A DNA stretch of 64,000 nucleotides, from NCBI GenBank assembly GCA_937948705.1, contig CALECF010000074.1:13900-77899 (forward strand), read 5' to 3'. The notes beneath the pieces are model-generated. The model made no database searches, was not told the origin of the DNA, and saw only the letters and a list, made by a program, of their open reading frames with translations. This stretch comes from an uncultured Anaerosolibacter sp. GTDB taxonomy: Bacteria > Bacillota_A > Clostridia > Peptostreptococcales > Thermotaleaceae. This document shows, piece after piece, positions 8,140-18,167 of the stretch. A program made the translations under genes and the position numbers. The number at the start of each line of letters is the position of its first letter. The first letter of the stretch is position 1.

Positions 8140-9372
8140 TTAGGTTTTTATAAGTTTTCTAATCATATCCAGGGCATGTAGTAAAGACAACCTTCTAATT
8201 CGTTCTCGATCTCCAAATAAAGTTAATTTCTGACTTACAAAATGATCTTTATATACAATTGCAATGTACACAAGCCCTACTGGTTTCTTTTCAGTTCCAC
8301 CCCCGGGCCCCGCAATCCCTGTAATGGCCAAACATAAATCACTACCCGTAACTCGCTTTAGTCCTATGGCCATTTCCTTTGCAGTTTCTTCGCTCACAGC
8401 ACCATATTTCTCTAAGGTCTTTGACTGAACCCCCAATTCTTGTTCCTTAGCTCTATTACTATATGTAACGATTCCCCTATCAAAACTCTTGGATATACCC
8501 GCAATGCTCGTAAGTTGAGAGCAAATGAGTCCACCTGTGCACGATTCCGCCAATGAAATAGAAATACCTCTCTGCATCAGTTCTTTTCCTACCACATCCA
8601 CCATTTCTTCATCATCGCAGCTGTAGATATATTTACCCACCTTAGCGTGAATCTGTTCGATCATCACTTCTACCAGCTGCGAAGCTTTCTCTAGATTTTC
8701 TGCCTTTGCCGTTACTCTGAGGGCAACCTCTCCCTCCTTTGCATAGGGAGCAATGGTAGGATTCCTCTGATCAGAAATTAAGTCAAGCAGTTCTGTCTCT
8801 AATTCAGATTCGCCAATACCAAAAAATCTTAACATTTTTGAATAAAGCGTTTCCTTTGTTTTAGCAAGCAAGTAGGATTCACCATAATTCACATACATAT
8901 TTGACATCTCTTTTGGTGGTCCTGGAAGTGAAATAATAATTCTTCCCTGATTCTCAATAATGAATCCAGGGGCTGTACCAAAATCATTCGGTAAAACAAT
9001 CGCTCCCTCTGGAAAAGAGATCTGCTTTAAATTGTTTGCGGTCATCTGTCTATCAATCTTTTTAAAGAAGCTACACAATTTTTCGTAACTAGGTTCATGT
9101 ACCACCATTTTTCTATCAAATAGTTTGGCGATTGTTTCCTTCGTTAAATCATCCTGTGTGGGCCCTAGGCCGCCTGTTGTAATAATAATGTCAGACCTCT
9201 CCATGGCATAATTCAAAGTTTCGTTGAGTCTGCTGGCATTATCGCCTACGGTAAAATGATAATAAACATTTATACCAATTTCATTGAGCTTCTGGGATAA
9301 GAATACAGAATTACTATTAGAGATTTGTCCCATTAGAAGCTCCGTTCCTATACTAATAATTGAACAATTCAT
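8140..9372 (-). CDS. cinA: CinA: competence/damage-inducible protein, ADP-ribose pyrophosphatase and NMN deamidase family
   Basis: 410 aa. N-terminal MoaB/MoCF-like domain (SIISIGTELLMGQ, TTGGLGPTQDD, LPGPPKEM) and C-terminal PncC-type domain (SLAESCTGGL, ITGIAGPGGGTEKKPVG). The family functions in NAD turnover (NMN deamidation) and is co-expressed with recA in competent Gram-positives. Start ATG at 9372 with GAGGAG upstream. A terminator-like hairpin precedes it, so expression probably depends on readthrough from pgsA or on a promoter not recognised here. Confidence 0.95.
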   Translation of the reverse strand: MNCSIISIGTELLMGQISNSNSVFLSQKLNEIGINVYYHFTVGDNASRLNETLNYAMERSDIIITTGGLGPTQDDLTKETIAKLFDRKMVVHEPSYEKLCSFFKKIDRQMTANNLKQISFPEGAIVLPNDFGTAPGFIIENQGRIIISLPGPPKEMSNMYVNYGESYLLAKTKETLYSKMLRFFGIGESELETELLDLISDQRNPTIAPYAKEGEVALRVTAKAENLEKASQLVEVMIEQIHAKVGKYIYSCDDEEMVDVVGKELMQRGISISLAESCTGGLICSQLTSIAGISKSFDRGIVTYSNRAKEQELGVQSKTLEKYGAVSEETAKEMAIGLKRVTGSDLCLAITGIAGPGGGTEKKPVGLVYIAIVYKDHFVSQKLTLFGDRERIRRLSLLHALDMIRKLIKT

Positions 9373-9401
9373 AAATATATCTCCTCTTTAATTTATAGTA
9401 A

Positions 9402-9429
9402 ATAGCAAAAAAGCAGCTATGCTGCTTTT
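9402..9429 (-). terminator. Terminator after pgsA
   Basis: 9-bp stem (9409-9417 with 9421-9429) with a 3-nt loop and a short T-run on the minus strand, located between pgsA and cinA. Confidence 0.75.
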
Positions 9430-9433
9430 AGAG

Positions 9434-9970
9434 TTATTGTTTTAGTATTTGACGATTCAGATAAATATAGTCTACACCTGAAACGATCGTTAACAATACT
9501 GCCACCCATAATGCAATTGTACTAAATGGGAAATGAATAAGACTAAAGGGAAAATTGTCAAGTAGTATCGCAATAATTGCAACAATCTGACTTATTGTTT
9601 TTAGTTTTCCCCACCAGCTAGCTGCAATAACAATACCCTCTGAAGCAGCGATAGCTCTAAATATGCTAATGATATATTCCCTTGAAATAATTACGACAAC
9701 AATCCATGCAGATAATTTACCCATTTGCACCAGGGAAACCAAAGCTGCCGTCACCAAAAGCTTATCTGCCAATGGATCCATAAATTTACCAAATTTAGTT
9801 ATTTGATTCCTGCTTCTGGCTATATACCCATCAAGAGTATCTGTGATGGCAGCAATCGTGAAAATAACTGCGGCGATATACATCCCATATGGTATCTTAT
9901 TCAATAATACAATCATAAAAATCGGAACTAAAAAGATTCTAGCAATTGTAATCTTATTCGCAAGATTCAT
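9434..9970 (-). CDS. pgsA: CDP-diacylglycerol--glycerol-3-phosphate 3-phosphatidyltransferase
   Basis: 178 aa integral membrane protein with about four to six hydrophobic helices. First committed step of phosphatidylglycerol synthesis. The CDP-alcohol phosphotransferase signature DG-x2-AR-x8-G-x3-D-x3-D is complete (DGYIAR ... GKFMDPLADK, residues about 47-70). It overlaps the end of rimO by 17 nt, so translation is probably coupled. The pgsA-cinA-recA order is conserved in Firmicutes. Confidence 0.96.
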   Translation of the reverse strand: MNLANKITIARIFLVPIFMIVLLNKIPYGMYIAAVIFTIAAITDTLDGYIARSRNQITKFGKFMDPLADKLLVTAALVSLVQMGKLSAWIVVVIISREYIISIFRAIAASEGIVIAASWWGKLKTISQIVAIIAILLDNFPFSLIHFPFSTIALWVAVLLTIVSGVDYIYLNRQILKQ

Positions 9971-11300
9971 TGAATATCATCTCTCCCGTTAAATCGTATT
10001 CAAGAGCATCCGTGATTCTAACCTTAACAAAATCACCAGGATTCAGTAGGAGTGCTGAAGAAAAGTAAACAATTCCATCAATTTCTGGTGCATCGTATAT
10101 GGTTCTTCCAATGTAAAAATTTTCTTCTTCAAGTTTTTCTTCTACAAGTATATCATAAATTTTACCGATTTTCTCTCTATTTTTTTGAAAAGATATATCT
10201 TTTTGAATCAGCATAATTTCATCTCTTCTAATCTCCTTGATAGCTTCATCCAGTTGGTCTTGAAGCTTTGCAGCCGGTGTATCTTCTTCTTGTGAGTAAG
10301 CAAATACCCCAAGCTTATCGAATTTCATATCTCTAACAAAGGATACCAGTTCTTGAAATTGTGCTTCTGTTTCCCCAGGGAAACCAACGATGAGTGATGT
10401 TCTTATTGCAATGTCTGGAATCTTCTTTCTTAACCTTTCAACAACATTCGTAATATGCTCTTTTGTTGTTTTACGGTTCATTCGCTTTAGAACCTCGTTG
10501 TTACAATGCTGTATAGGTAAATCAAGGTATTTACAGATTTTTTCCTCCTTGGCAATGATATCGATTAGTTCTTCAGTGATTTCATCAGGATAACAATACA
10601 AAATCCGAACCCACTTAAGATCCTCAATAGTACATAACTGGCTAAGCAGCTTGTCCAGCGTATACTCTCCGTACAAATCAACACCATATCTAGTTGTATC
10701 TTGAGCAATGATTATGAGTTCTTTTACCCCACTTTCTACCATTGTCTTAGCTTCTTTTAGGATACTTTCCATATCTCTGCTTCTATATGATCCTCTTAAC
10801 TTCGGAATAATGCAGTAAGTACAACAATTATCACAGCCATCTGCAATTTTTAGATAGGCAGAATACCTAGGGGTCGCTAGTAATCTAGGCAAATCCTCTG
10901 AGATCTTAACATTAATATCGCCTGATTTGACAATCCTATTTCCTCTCAAAGCTTCATCAATAATCTGGATGATTTCCGGGTAGTTTCCTGTTCCAATGAT
11001 TGCATCTACCTCTGGAAGTTCTTCCAATAGTTCATCAGCATAACGCTCGCCTAGGCATCCTGCCACCACGAGAATTTTGCAATTACCTTCTGTTTTAAAT
11101 CTGCCTAACTCAATAATCGTATCAATGGATTCCTGCTTTGCTGCCTCTATAAATCCACAAGTGTTTACGATAATTATCTCCGCAACTTCTTTTTGATCCG
11201 TTAATTGATAATCATATTTGTCTAATAGACCCATCATAATCTCTGAATCTACTAAGTTTTTGGCACATCCTAAAGACTCTATTGAAACTTTTAACGACAT
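9954..11300 (-). CDS. rimO: Ribosomal protein S12 methylthiotransferase
   Basis: About 448 aa. Radical-SAM enzyme that methylthiolates an aspartate of ribosomal protein S12. N-terminal UPF0004 domain with three cluster cysteines (LGCAKNLVDSE, NTCGFIEAAKQES, AGCLGERY), radical-SAM CxxxCxxC motif (GCDNCCTYCIIPKLRG) and a C-terminal TRAM domain. The NTCGF and CLGERY forms separate RimO from MiaB. Start taken as ATG at 11300, with GAGGAG 7 nt upstream; the in-frame TTG at 11306 fits less well. Confidence 0.95.
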   Translation of the reverse strand: MSLKVSIESLGCAKNLVDSEIMMGLLDKYDYQLTDQKEVAEIIIVNTCGFIEAAKQESIDTIIELGRFKTEGNCKILVVAGCLGERYADELLEELPEVDAIIGTGNYPEIIQIIDEALRGNRIVKSGDINVKISEDLPRLLATPRYSAYLKIADGCDNCCTYCIIPKLRGSYRSRDMESILKEAKTMVESGVKELIIIAQDTTRYGVDLYGEYTLDKLLSQLCTIEDLKWVRILYCYPDEITEELIDIIAKEEKICKYLDLPIQHCNNEVLKRMNRKTTKEHITNVVERLRKKIPDIAIRTSLIVGFPGETEAQFQELVSFVRDMKFDKLGVFAYSQEEDTPAAKLQDQLDEAIKEIRRDEIMLIQKDISFQKNREKIGKIYDILVEEKLEEENFYIGRTIYDAPEIDGIVYFSSALLLNPGDFVKVRITDALEYDLTGEMIFNESCE

Positions 11301-11325
11301 ATACAAACTCCTCTCAAGTTAAATA

Positions 11326-12366
11326 CTAAATATACTTTACATAGTTGTCTAGCTTCGCTACTACTTCTTCAATATCTTCATATTCAATAATTAAATCATA
11401 GGGCTCATATTTTTCTATCGAATACTTATACAAAGGATCATAGTAATATTCGATAAGATATTCGATTACATACTTATATTCCTTTTTTTCAACTCTATAA
11501 ACCAAATCTGTTACTACATCATTGCCTAATCTCTTATTCAGATTCTGAATTGCTGCTATAATCTTTTCGTTTTTGTGGGCTAATTGGCTCACATAATCAC
11601 TTAATATGACATCCACTCTATTTGATAGAGAAGTTTCGATTAACACATGGATATCGCCAATCATTTTCGCATACAAAGGCTCTGGAACATGAACGCCCCC
11701 TATTCTCTTGCTTTCACTCTCAACAAAAACATAATGATTAGAAATCTTGTAAAGATTATCAAAGATAGATGCTTCGAAGTTTTTCTGTGTGGGGGGAGCC
11801 CCTTCGAACACAATGTCGCCAAATACCGAACCACTATTTTGTGCCAATCTTTCCAGATCCAATACTGGTTGTCCACATTGATGCAATAGCTCAAGGATAT
11901 GGGTTTTTCCTACACCGGTAAGTCCATGAAGCATCACGAACTTATACTGAGAAATGGAATTCTCTAAAAAATCAACCACGTGTTTACGATATGCTTTATA
12001 TCCACCCGCCAACTGATATGTATTAGGAATATGCATCATATTAAGAAAGTTACATACAGATTTACTCCGCATTCCGCCACGCCAGCAGAATATTACAATA
12101 GAGTCATAGGTGTCGGAATAACTTTTTATTCTTTCATATATCTCTGTAAGTTTTGGAAATACAAAATCCAGTCCTACGGCCGTGGCTCCTTCCTTACTTT
12201 CTCTGCGATAAATGGTACCGACCTCTGCTCTTTCATCATCATCTAAAATTGGAATATTTATCGCTCCGGGAATAGTAGATTCAGCGAATTCCGATGGTGA
12301 TCTTACATCAATAAAAAGTCTATTGGGCATATTTAATGCATCTATTACTGCTATTGGTTTCAACAT
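11326..12366 (-). CDS. mnmH: tRNA 2-selenouridine synthase
   Basis: About 346 aa. Replaces sulfur of 2-thiouridine at the wobble position of certain tRNAs with selenium, using selenophosphate (geranylation is the intermediate route). N-terminal rhodanese domain with DVRSPSEF and the catalytic cysteine in FCWRGGMRS, followed by a P-loop (LHGLTGVGKTHIL). Start set at the third ATG (12366), which has AGAGG 7 nt upstream; ATGs at 12372 and 12390 are alternatives. Its presence predicts selD elsewhere in the genome. It sits in an operon with rimO, another RNA/ribosome modification gene. Confidence 0.93.
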   Translation of the reverse strand: MLKPIAVIDALNMPNRLFIDVRSPSEFAESTIPGAINIPILDDDERAEVGTIYRRESKEGATAVGLDFVFPKLTEIYERIKSYSDTYDSIVIFCWRGGMRSKSVCNFLNMMHIPNTYQLAGGYKAYRKHVVDFLENSISQYKFVMLHGLTGVGKTHILELLHQCGQPVLDLERLAQNSGSVFGDIVFEGAPPTQKNFEASIFDNLYKISNHYVFVESESKRIGGVHVPEPLYAKMIGDIHVLIETSLSNRVDVILSDYVSQLAHKNEKIIAAIQNLNKRLGNDVVTDLVYRVEKKEYKYVIEYLIEYYYDPLYKYSIEKYEPYDLIIEYEDIEEVVAKLDNYVKYI

Positions 12367-12430
12367 AAGCATTCCTCTTTTTCTAATCATTCTTCTTTTG
12401 AGTATTATGTACTACTTTAGCAAAATATAG

Positions 12431-12470
12431 AACAAATATTAAGAGTAGAATCTTAGCTTCTACTCTTAAT
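12431..12470 (-). terminator. Hairpin terminator after ftsK
   Basis: Perfect 13-bp stem (12438-12450 with 12458-12470), 7-nt loop. The ftsK stop codon lies in the loop region. The following tract on the minus strand is only moderately T-rich (ATATTTGTTC), so termination may be partial. Confidence 0.6.
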
Positions 12471-14768
12471 ATCTTCAAACTCCTCTTTCGATACAAGGAC
12501 CTGTCTTGGTTTACTTCCTTCATGCTGTCCTACGATTCCCCGTTCTTCCATGGCATCGATTAATCGAGCCGCTCTGTTATATCCTATCCTAAATCTTCTT
12601 TGGAGCATGGATATGGATGCTTGTTCTGCTTGTACAACAATTTCTATGGCATCCTTTAGAAATTCATCTGCTAGCCCATCCTCACTTGGACTATCATTTT
12701 CAATCTTTTCTATGATATCAAGCTCATAATTATTTTCTTCTATAGCCTGCTCCTTAACAAATGATAGCACTCGCTCTACTTCAGCATCTGATATAAATGC
12801 GCCTTGGACACGTTTCGGTTTTGAGGCACCCACAGGATAGAATAGCATGTCACCCTTTCCCAACAACTTTTCAGCACCGCCCATATCGAGAATAGTCCTA
12901 GAGTCAGCTTGAGCTGACACAGCAAAGGCAATTCTAGAAGGAATATTGGCTTTAATGACACCTGTAATGATATCCACAGAAGGCCTCTGGGTTGCTACGA
13001 TTAGATGCATCCCTGCTGCTCTAGCCATTTGGGCCAAACGACAAATAGAATCCTCTACTTGACCTGGAGCTACCATCATAAGATCTGCAAGCTCATCTAT
13101 AATAATCACAATCTTTGATAGTTTATCATTGCCTTCTTTCACCATTTTTTCATTATATGCTGTTATGTCTCTCACACCATTCTGTGCAAAAGATTTATAT
13201 CGATTGGTCATTTCCTGAACTGCCCAATTTAAAGCCGTAGACGCTTTCTTAGGGTCAGTTACAACAGGAATTAATAGGTGAGGAATACCATTATAGTTAT
13301 TTAGTTCAACAACTTTTGGGTCAATGAGTAGGAACTTGACTTCGTCTGGCGAGGCTTTATACAACACGCTTATAATAATTGTATTTATACATACACTCTT
13401 ACCTGAACCCGTAGATCCAGCAATAAGCAGATGGGGCATTTTAGCAAGGTCAGCTACCATAGGGTTGCCAGCTATATCTTTCCCGAGAACAAAGGTGAGC
13501 TTTGACTCATTTTCTGTAAAAGGCCCGCTTACTATCACCTCTTTCAGAGCAACCGTAGTAATTAAGTCGTTTGGAATTTCGATGCCCACCGCTGCCTTTC
13601 CTGGGATAGGTGCTTCAATTCGAATATGGGAAGCGGCTAAGTTAAGCGCAATATCATCAGATAAGCTCACAATCTTGCTTACCTTTACCCCTGGACTTGG
13701 CTGGATTTCATATCGAGTGATTGTAGGTCCTTTACTGACCTGCATGACCTTCGCATCTACCCCAAAGTTCTGTAAAGTCTCCTCAAGTATTTTAGCCTTA
13801 TTCAAAATTTCTTTCTTATCATTTTTGCTGTTGATAGTGTTTCCATTTTCTAGCAAGTTTAAGCCTGGCATTTTATATGCAATGGATGCCTTCGCGGTCT
13901 GCGTGATATGTAGATCCATTGACTCATCAGCAAGATCTTCAGAATGTTCTTTGGCAACCTTCTCTACAGTGTTATTTAATGTTTGTTGCCCTTCTAATTC
14001 CGGTTCCTCTATCTCAGCCTTCCGTGCAAAATCTAATATTTTGATTTTGTTATGCATAGGCTCAGGTTTTGCAGTAGGAAGTTCTTCAAAATCATTTATT
14101 AAAGTTTCCTTCTTCTTTTCAACGATAATTCTATCTTTACTCTTCGTAGGCTTATTCTCACTTTCTGGTTGAACCTGAATAAATTCAAGAATTGCTTGTC
14201 CTAAGGTAACAAAAAAAGCCATCACGCCTTTTTTAATATTGTTAAGTATTGTAACCAAGGATACTTTTGTCAACATGAGTAATGAAGCCACTACAATTGT
14301 AATGATAATAACATAACTCCCACCCAGTCCAAAAAGCTTAAGAAAGATCATGCCTAAGATAGTTCCAATGAAGCCGCTTCCCTTGTCTTCAATTCCTTGA
14401 ATATATGCATTTCCAAGGTTTGAAAAACTTAGTGGATTTTCGATCGTTGGATCAATATGATTGACCCCATAAAGAATAACATAAGATAGATACATAACTA
14501 AGACAGCAAAACGCAACTTTCTATCAAAGGACTTCAATTTTCCAACCATTGTAAGTAATCCAAAGGCTATGATCACAAAAGGCAGTAAATTGGCAGGCTG
14601 TGCTAGAAGTCCCTTGAAGGTATACTTAATAATTTTTCCGATCTCCCCAGAAGACTCAGTTTGAAGACTTATAAGTATTAATATTCCAATAGAAATAATA
14701 AATAATGAAACAATTTCATGTCCGATGGGAGTAGAGCTTTGTTCATTTTTTCGTTGTTTCCTTGACAT
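12453..14768 (-). CDS. ftsK: DNA translocase FtsK/SpoIIIE
   Basis: About 771 aa. Septum-anchored ATP-driven DNA pump for chromosome segregation; in sporulation it fills the forespore. Four hydrophobic segments lie in the first 180 residues, then a variable linker, the alpha/beta motor domain with Walker A (AGSTGSGKSVCIN) and Walker B (IVIIIDELADLM), and a gamma winged-helix domain that reads the KOPS/SRS sequence (ISMLQRRFRIGYNRAARLID). Start ATG at 14768 (AGGTG, 7-nt spacing). Position next to tepA matches B. subtilis spoIIIE. Confidence 0.96.
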   Translation of the reverse strand: MSRKQRKNEQSSTPIGHEIVSLFIISIGILILISLQTESSGEIGKIIKYTFKGLLAQPANLLPFVIIAFGLLTMVGKLKSFDRKLRFAVLVMYLSYVILYGVNHIDPTIENPLSFSNLGNAYIQGIEDKGSGFIGTILGMIFLKLFGLGGSYVIIITIVVASLLMLTKVSLVTILNNIKKGVMAFFVTLGQAILEFIQVQPESENKPTKSKDRIIVEKKKETLINDFEELPTAKPEPMHNKIKILDFARKAEIEEPELEGQQTLNNTVEKVAKEHSEDLADESMDLHITQTAKASIAYKMPGLNLLENGNTINSKNDKKEILNKAKILEETLQNFGVDAKVMQVSKGPTITRYEIQPSPGVKVSKIVSLSDDIALNLAASHIRIEAPIPGKAAVGIEIPNDLITTVALKEVIVSGPFTENESKLTFVLGKDIAGNPMVADLAKMPHLLIAGSTGSGKSVCINTIIISVLYKASPDEVKFLLIDPKVVELNNYNGIPHLLIPVVTDPKKASTALNWAVQEMTNRYKSFAQNGVRDITAYNEKMVKEGNDKLSKIVIIIDELADLMMVAPGQVEDSICRLAQMARAAGMHLIVATQRPSVDIITGVIKANIPSRIAFAVSAQADSRTILDMGGAEKLLGKGDMLFYPVGASKPKRVQGAFISDAEVERVLSFVKEQAIEENNYELDIIEKIENDSPSEDGLADEFLKDAIEIVVQAEQASISMLQRRFRIGYNRAARLIDAMEERGIVGQHEGSKPRQVLVSKEEFEDIKSRS

Positions 14769-14891
14769 CCTCATTCACCTCAGATATTTGCTAGGGAAAG
14801 ATACAAATAAAGCGCCTATATTCAGTCACACAGTACCTCTTCATAAAAAAGAATAATAAATTTATTATCATCTACTTATCGGTAAGAAACG

Positions 14892-14928
14892 AAAAAAATA
14901 AAGTGCTAATCTTAGACATTAACACTTT
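14892..14928 (-). terminator. Terminator of tepA
   Basis: 11-bp stem with one G:U pair (14900-14910 with 14918-14928), 7-nt loop, followed by ATTTTTTT on the minus strand. Confidence 0.85.
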
Positions 14929-14963
14929 ACCATTGATATTATAACATATGATATTGAAATATT

Positions 14964-15749
14964 CTATTGCAAATTCATAGGACTTTCGGCTAGTTCAACT
15001 CTTTGCTTATTATTTGCTTCTATTAATTCCTGTAACTTTGCCATGGCTTCCTTAATACCGCCTACTTCATCAATCAATCCTATATTTACGGCTTCTTTTC
15101 CAATTAGAATAGTGCCTATATCATTGGCCATCTCATCTGTCTCATTCATAAGCTTAATAAACTTTTCTCTAGAAACATCTGATGTTCTTGTTACAAATTG
15201 AATAATTCTTTCTTGCATTTTTTGAAAATACTTAAATGTTTGGGGTACTCCAATAACCAACCCATTCATTCGAATAGGATGAATCGTCATTGTGGCTGTA
15301 GGCACAATAAAAGAATAATTACTTGCCGTCGCTAATGGTACCCCTATGCTATGCCCTCCCCCTAAAACAATAGATACCGTAGGCTTCGATAAGCTAGTAA
15401 TCATCTCAGCCAAGGCCAAACCTGCTTCAACATCTCCACCGACAGTATTCAATATCGTTAGTAGTCCTTGAATCTTAGGGTTTTCTTCTACCGCGATTAA
15501 TTGTGGAATGATATGCTCGTACTTGGTAGACTTATTCTGTGGTGGAGCTACCATATGTCCTTCAATGTGCCCAATAATTGTTAAATAGTGTATATTCCCA
15601 GGCATTTCAGGAATATTATGATTTCCCATACTTTTAACGTTTTCTAAAGTAGATTTTATCTTAAGCTTTGGACGCCCTGTGATTGGTATTTCAGGTTCAG
15701 GCATAACTTCATCAGGTATAGCTGGCATTTTTTCTTCGTTCTCAAACAT
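14964..15749 (-). CDS. tepA: ClpP-family serine protease TepA
   Basis: 261 aa. ClpP/crotonase fold protein, homologue of B. subtilis TepA (translocation-enhancing protein; also reported to degrade spore acid-soluble proteins on germination). Seen: [13 protein letters not shown] oxyanion region, a Ser within [14 protein letters not shown] and a His within [10 protein letters not shown]. There is no signal peptide, and the N-terminal 70 residues are proline-rich and variable. It lies between aspartate kinase and ftsK/spoIIIE, as in Bacillus. Confidence 0.92.
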   Translation of the reverse strand: MFENEEKMPAIPDEVMPEPEIPITGRPKLKIKSTLENVKSMGNHNIPEMPGNIHYLTIIGHIEGHMVAPPQNKSTKYEHIIPQLIAVEENPKIQGLLTILNTVGGDVEAGLALAEMITSLSKPTVSIVLGGGHSIGVPLATASNYSFIVPTATMTIHPIRMNGLVIGVPQTFKYFQKMQERIIQFVTRTSDVSREKFIKLMNETDEMANDIGTILIGKEAVNIGLIDEVGGIKEAMAKLQELIEANNKQRVELAESPMNLQ

Positions 15750-15869
15750 TATTTCACACTCCTATATTAATCGACATACAGACAAACCATCTGGAACTCC
15801 AATGTAGGATTTCGCTAACGAATAGTAGATCCATTTGTACAACAATGATTCTTATATATATTTTTACCA

Positions 15870-15911
15870 TAAAAAAAACTACTATACGAAAACTTTGTGT
15901 ATAGTAGTTTT
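15870..15911 (-). terminator. Terminator of aspartate kinase
   Basis: Perfect 13-bp stem (15875-15887 with 15899-15911), 11-nt loop, T-run on the minus strand. Confidence 0.88.
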
Positions 15912-15915
15912 AGGT

Positions 15916-17139
15916 TTATTCTGATAAATTAAATTCTCGATGTAATGCATTCACAGCTTTTTCCATGTCTTTTTGACGAACTAAGCAAGAGATTGTTGTA
16001 TGTGAGTCTGAAGATTGCAGTATACGTACATCTTGACTAGCTAATGCTTTAACAATACGGGACATTACACCAGGCACTCCACGAATTCTATGTCCTATTG
16101 CTGTGATCTTACTACAATCCCTTATTATTTGAAACTTATATCCAGATTTCTCAAGAATCCGTTCTAATTTTTCAACATGTTTCTCCTCAACTGTAAAGAC
16201 TTTTCGATCTGTAAAAAAGTTAATCAGATCAATACTGATATGGTTATTTGTTAAGTCATTCATAAATCTTTCACTTTCATCTACCGAGTCTTCATCAAAG
16301 AAAACCATAAATTGGGTAATACCATTTTTATGGGCTATAGCAGTTAGTAAATCGTCCTCTGAGCTACTTCTATATGAATTTCCTTTAGTTCCAATGTTTC
16401 CATTAATCGTTGTTCCTGGTGCATCGGAAAAGGTGTTTTTAATCTTCAAGGTTATATTGCCTCTTCGCGCTATTTCAACAGCTCTTGGATGCACGACTTT
16501 CGCACCATCTTCAGCCATTTGATATATTTCGTCGTAACAAATACTATCGATTACCTTTGCTTCGGGCACAAGCCTTGGATCCGCTGTCATTACACCATCA
16601 ACATCTGTATAGATTTCTACAACATCTGCTTCCAAAGCTTCTCCTAGAAGTGCCGCGGTTGTATCACTGCCACCTCGGCCTAAGGTTGTAATATCACCAG
16701 TTAAAGTGGCTCCTTGGAATCCAGTTACCACTGGAATTTTACCCTCTTTTAGCAAACTGAATATAGATTGGGAATCAACTTGTATTACTTCTGCATCCCC
16801 ATGATATGCATCGGTAATAATTCCTGATTGAAAGCCTGTTAACGCCACGGCGTCATAGCCCATGGCTTTTATTGTATTAGCCATAATTACAGCTGAAATC
16901 ATTTCTCCACAAGCCATAATCATATCAAGTTCCCTACTACTCTGTTCCTTAAACGCATGATTTGCTAATCCTATTAATGTGTCCGTTGCATAAGGATCAC
17001 CACTACGGCCTATGGCGGAAACCACTACTACAGGTGTCTTTCCTTCTTCCCTACAATGAATTACTTTTTTCGCAACCTTTCCCCTTAGTTCCCTCGTTGC
17101 CACAGAGGTTCCACCAAATTTTTGGATAATGATATTCAT
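15916..17139 (-). CDS. dapG: Aspartate kinase
   Basis: About 407 aa. Phosphorylates aspartate, the first step towards lysine, diaminopimelate, threonine and methionine. Kinase signature IIIQKFGGTSV at the N-terminus, TLGRGGSDTTA and VDGVMTADPR in the kinase domain, and two C-terminal ACT domains for amino-acid feedback. ATG at 17139 is preceded by GGAGGAGG. By position (after ymxH, before tepA) it corresponds to B. subtilis dapG, whose product is inhibited by diaminopimelate; which amino acid inhibits this enzyme is inferred only. The neighbouring dipicolinate synthase and asd genes of Bacillus are absent here. Confidence 0.93.
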   Translation of the reverse strand: MNIIIQKFGGTSVATRELRGKVAKKVIHCREEGKTPVVVVSAIGRSGDPYATDTLIGLANHAFKEQSSRELDMIMACGEMISAVIMANTIKAMGYDAVALTGFQSGIITDAYHGDAEVIQVDSQSIFSLLKEGKIPVVTGFQGATLTGDITTLGRGGSDTTAALLGEALEADVVEIYTDVDGVMTADPRLVPEAKVIDSICYDEIYQMAEDGAKVVHPRAVEIARRGNITLKIKNTFSDAPGTTINGNIGTKGNSYRSSSEDDLLTAIAHKNGITQFMVFFDEDSVDESERFMNDLTNNHISIDLINFFTDRKVFTVEEKHVEKLERILEKSGYKFQIIRDCSKITAIGHRIRGVPGVMSRIVKALASQDVRILQSSDSHTTISCLVRQKDMEKAVNALHREFNLSE

Positions 17140-17278
17140 TTTCCTCCTCCTAACCAAATGTATACCTTAATATTAGCACATATTAATAAGTATTGCTACT
17201 TAATTTGATCACATATCGCTATATATCTATTTTATGATTAGAAAAATAAGGAGGTGTATGGCCGCAAGAAAATCTCTT

Positions 17279-17548
17279 TTATAGGGAGAACTTTCTTCTA
17301 CTGTGCTTTTCTTCTTCCAGTTCAATGATAATCATGTCGTTACCAATTTTTTTAACGCAGCTCCATGGAATCTCTATGAAATTTCGGTCTGAAAAGAGGG
17401 ATAGCTGATTTTTAAAATCAGGCACTAACAAGGATCGAATTTTTCCATTTCGCTCATCGATCAACAAATCAGACTCTGCAACGATCCCTAATCTACCTCC
17501 ATCCGTCAAATTTACGATTTCTTTTCCTCCAAGCTTACTCAATTTCAT
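17279..17548 (-). CDS. ymxH: YlmC/YmxH family PRC-barrel protein
   Basis: 89 aa. Small PRC-barrel protein of the YlmC/YmxH family, widely conserved in endospore formers and linked to sporulation, but without a defined biochemical role. Typical start MKLSKLGGKEIVNL and a central hydrophobic barrel (EIPWSCVKKIGNDMIIIELE). Good Shine-Dalgarno (AAGGAGG). Lies between dut and aspartate kinase, the same relative place as in B. subtilis. Confidence 0.9.
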   Translation of the reverse strand: MKLSKLGGKEIVNLTDGGRLGIVAESDLLIDERNGKIRSLLVPDFKNQLSLFSDRNFIEIPWSCVKKIGNDMIIIELEEEKHSRRKFSL

Positions 17549-17674
17549 AATTTGCCCTCCTTGTATTCTTCCATATGATGCTCATTTATATAGGCGTACC
17601 TCTTTAGAACAAGATATTCTAGATACAAGCCTTTCCTATATGTTTATTGCATGGACAGAGGGATTATTCACTTT

Positions 17675-18112
17675 TTATTTGCCTGTATGCCCGAAACCTC
17701 CCGTACCACGATTCGTTTCGCCTAAACGTTCTACAGAAATCCATTCAATCCTCTCGTATCTGCAGATGACCATCTGGGCAATCCTATCCCCATTGCGAAT
17801 CGTAAAATCTTCATTTCCCCAATTGATGATAGGTACTTTAATTTCACCTCTATAATCACTATCGATGGTTCCTACCCCGTTTATTAAACCTATCCCATGT
17901 TTTATAGCAAGTCCGCTTCTTGCTCTAACTTGAGCTTCAAGGCCCTCTGGAAGCTCTATATGTATACCAGTTGGTATGAGGCATCTTTCCCCTGGTCGTA
18001 GTACTATTTCCCTCGATACATCAGCCTGTAGATCCATACCTGATGCACTGCTTGTCTCATATTTTGGTAATGATATGTTACCTTTATTGACCATGATTTT
18101 TATCTGATGCAT
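17675..18112 (-). CDS. dut: dUTP diphosphatase
   Basis: 145 aa trimeric dUTPase. Hydrolyses dUTP to dUMP, keeping uracil out of DNA and feeding thymidylate synthesis. All five motifs are present: [43 protein letters not shown] and [10 protein letters not shown]. Start ATG at 18112 with GGGGG 7 nt upstream. It is inserted between the M16 protease and ymxH relative to Bacillus. Confidence 0.97.
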   Translation of the reverse strand: MHQIKIMVNKGNISLPKYETSSASGMDLQADVSREIVLRPGERCLIPTGIHIELPEGLEAQVRARSGLAIKHGIGLINGVGTIDSDYRGEIKVPIINWGNEDFTIRNGDRIAQMVICRYERIEWISVERLGETNRGTGGFGHTGK

Positions 18113-18167
18113 ACATTTGCCCCCTCATCTCATATTAAAAGCCCAGTTATAAGGTTTTGATTCATAC

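Noticed and set aside
13324..14172. Long plus-strand open frame opposite ftsK
   Set aside because: It lies fully inside the well-supported ftsK gene, encodes no recognisable domain, has no Shine-Dalgarno and mirrors ftsK codon bias. The same holds for all other plus-strand open frames in the window.
17140..17278. Lysine riboswitch or T-box upstream of aspartate kinase
   Set aside because: The gap is only 139 bp, with no long helical core, no specifier-loop or AGGGTGG-type T-box sequence.
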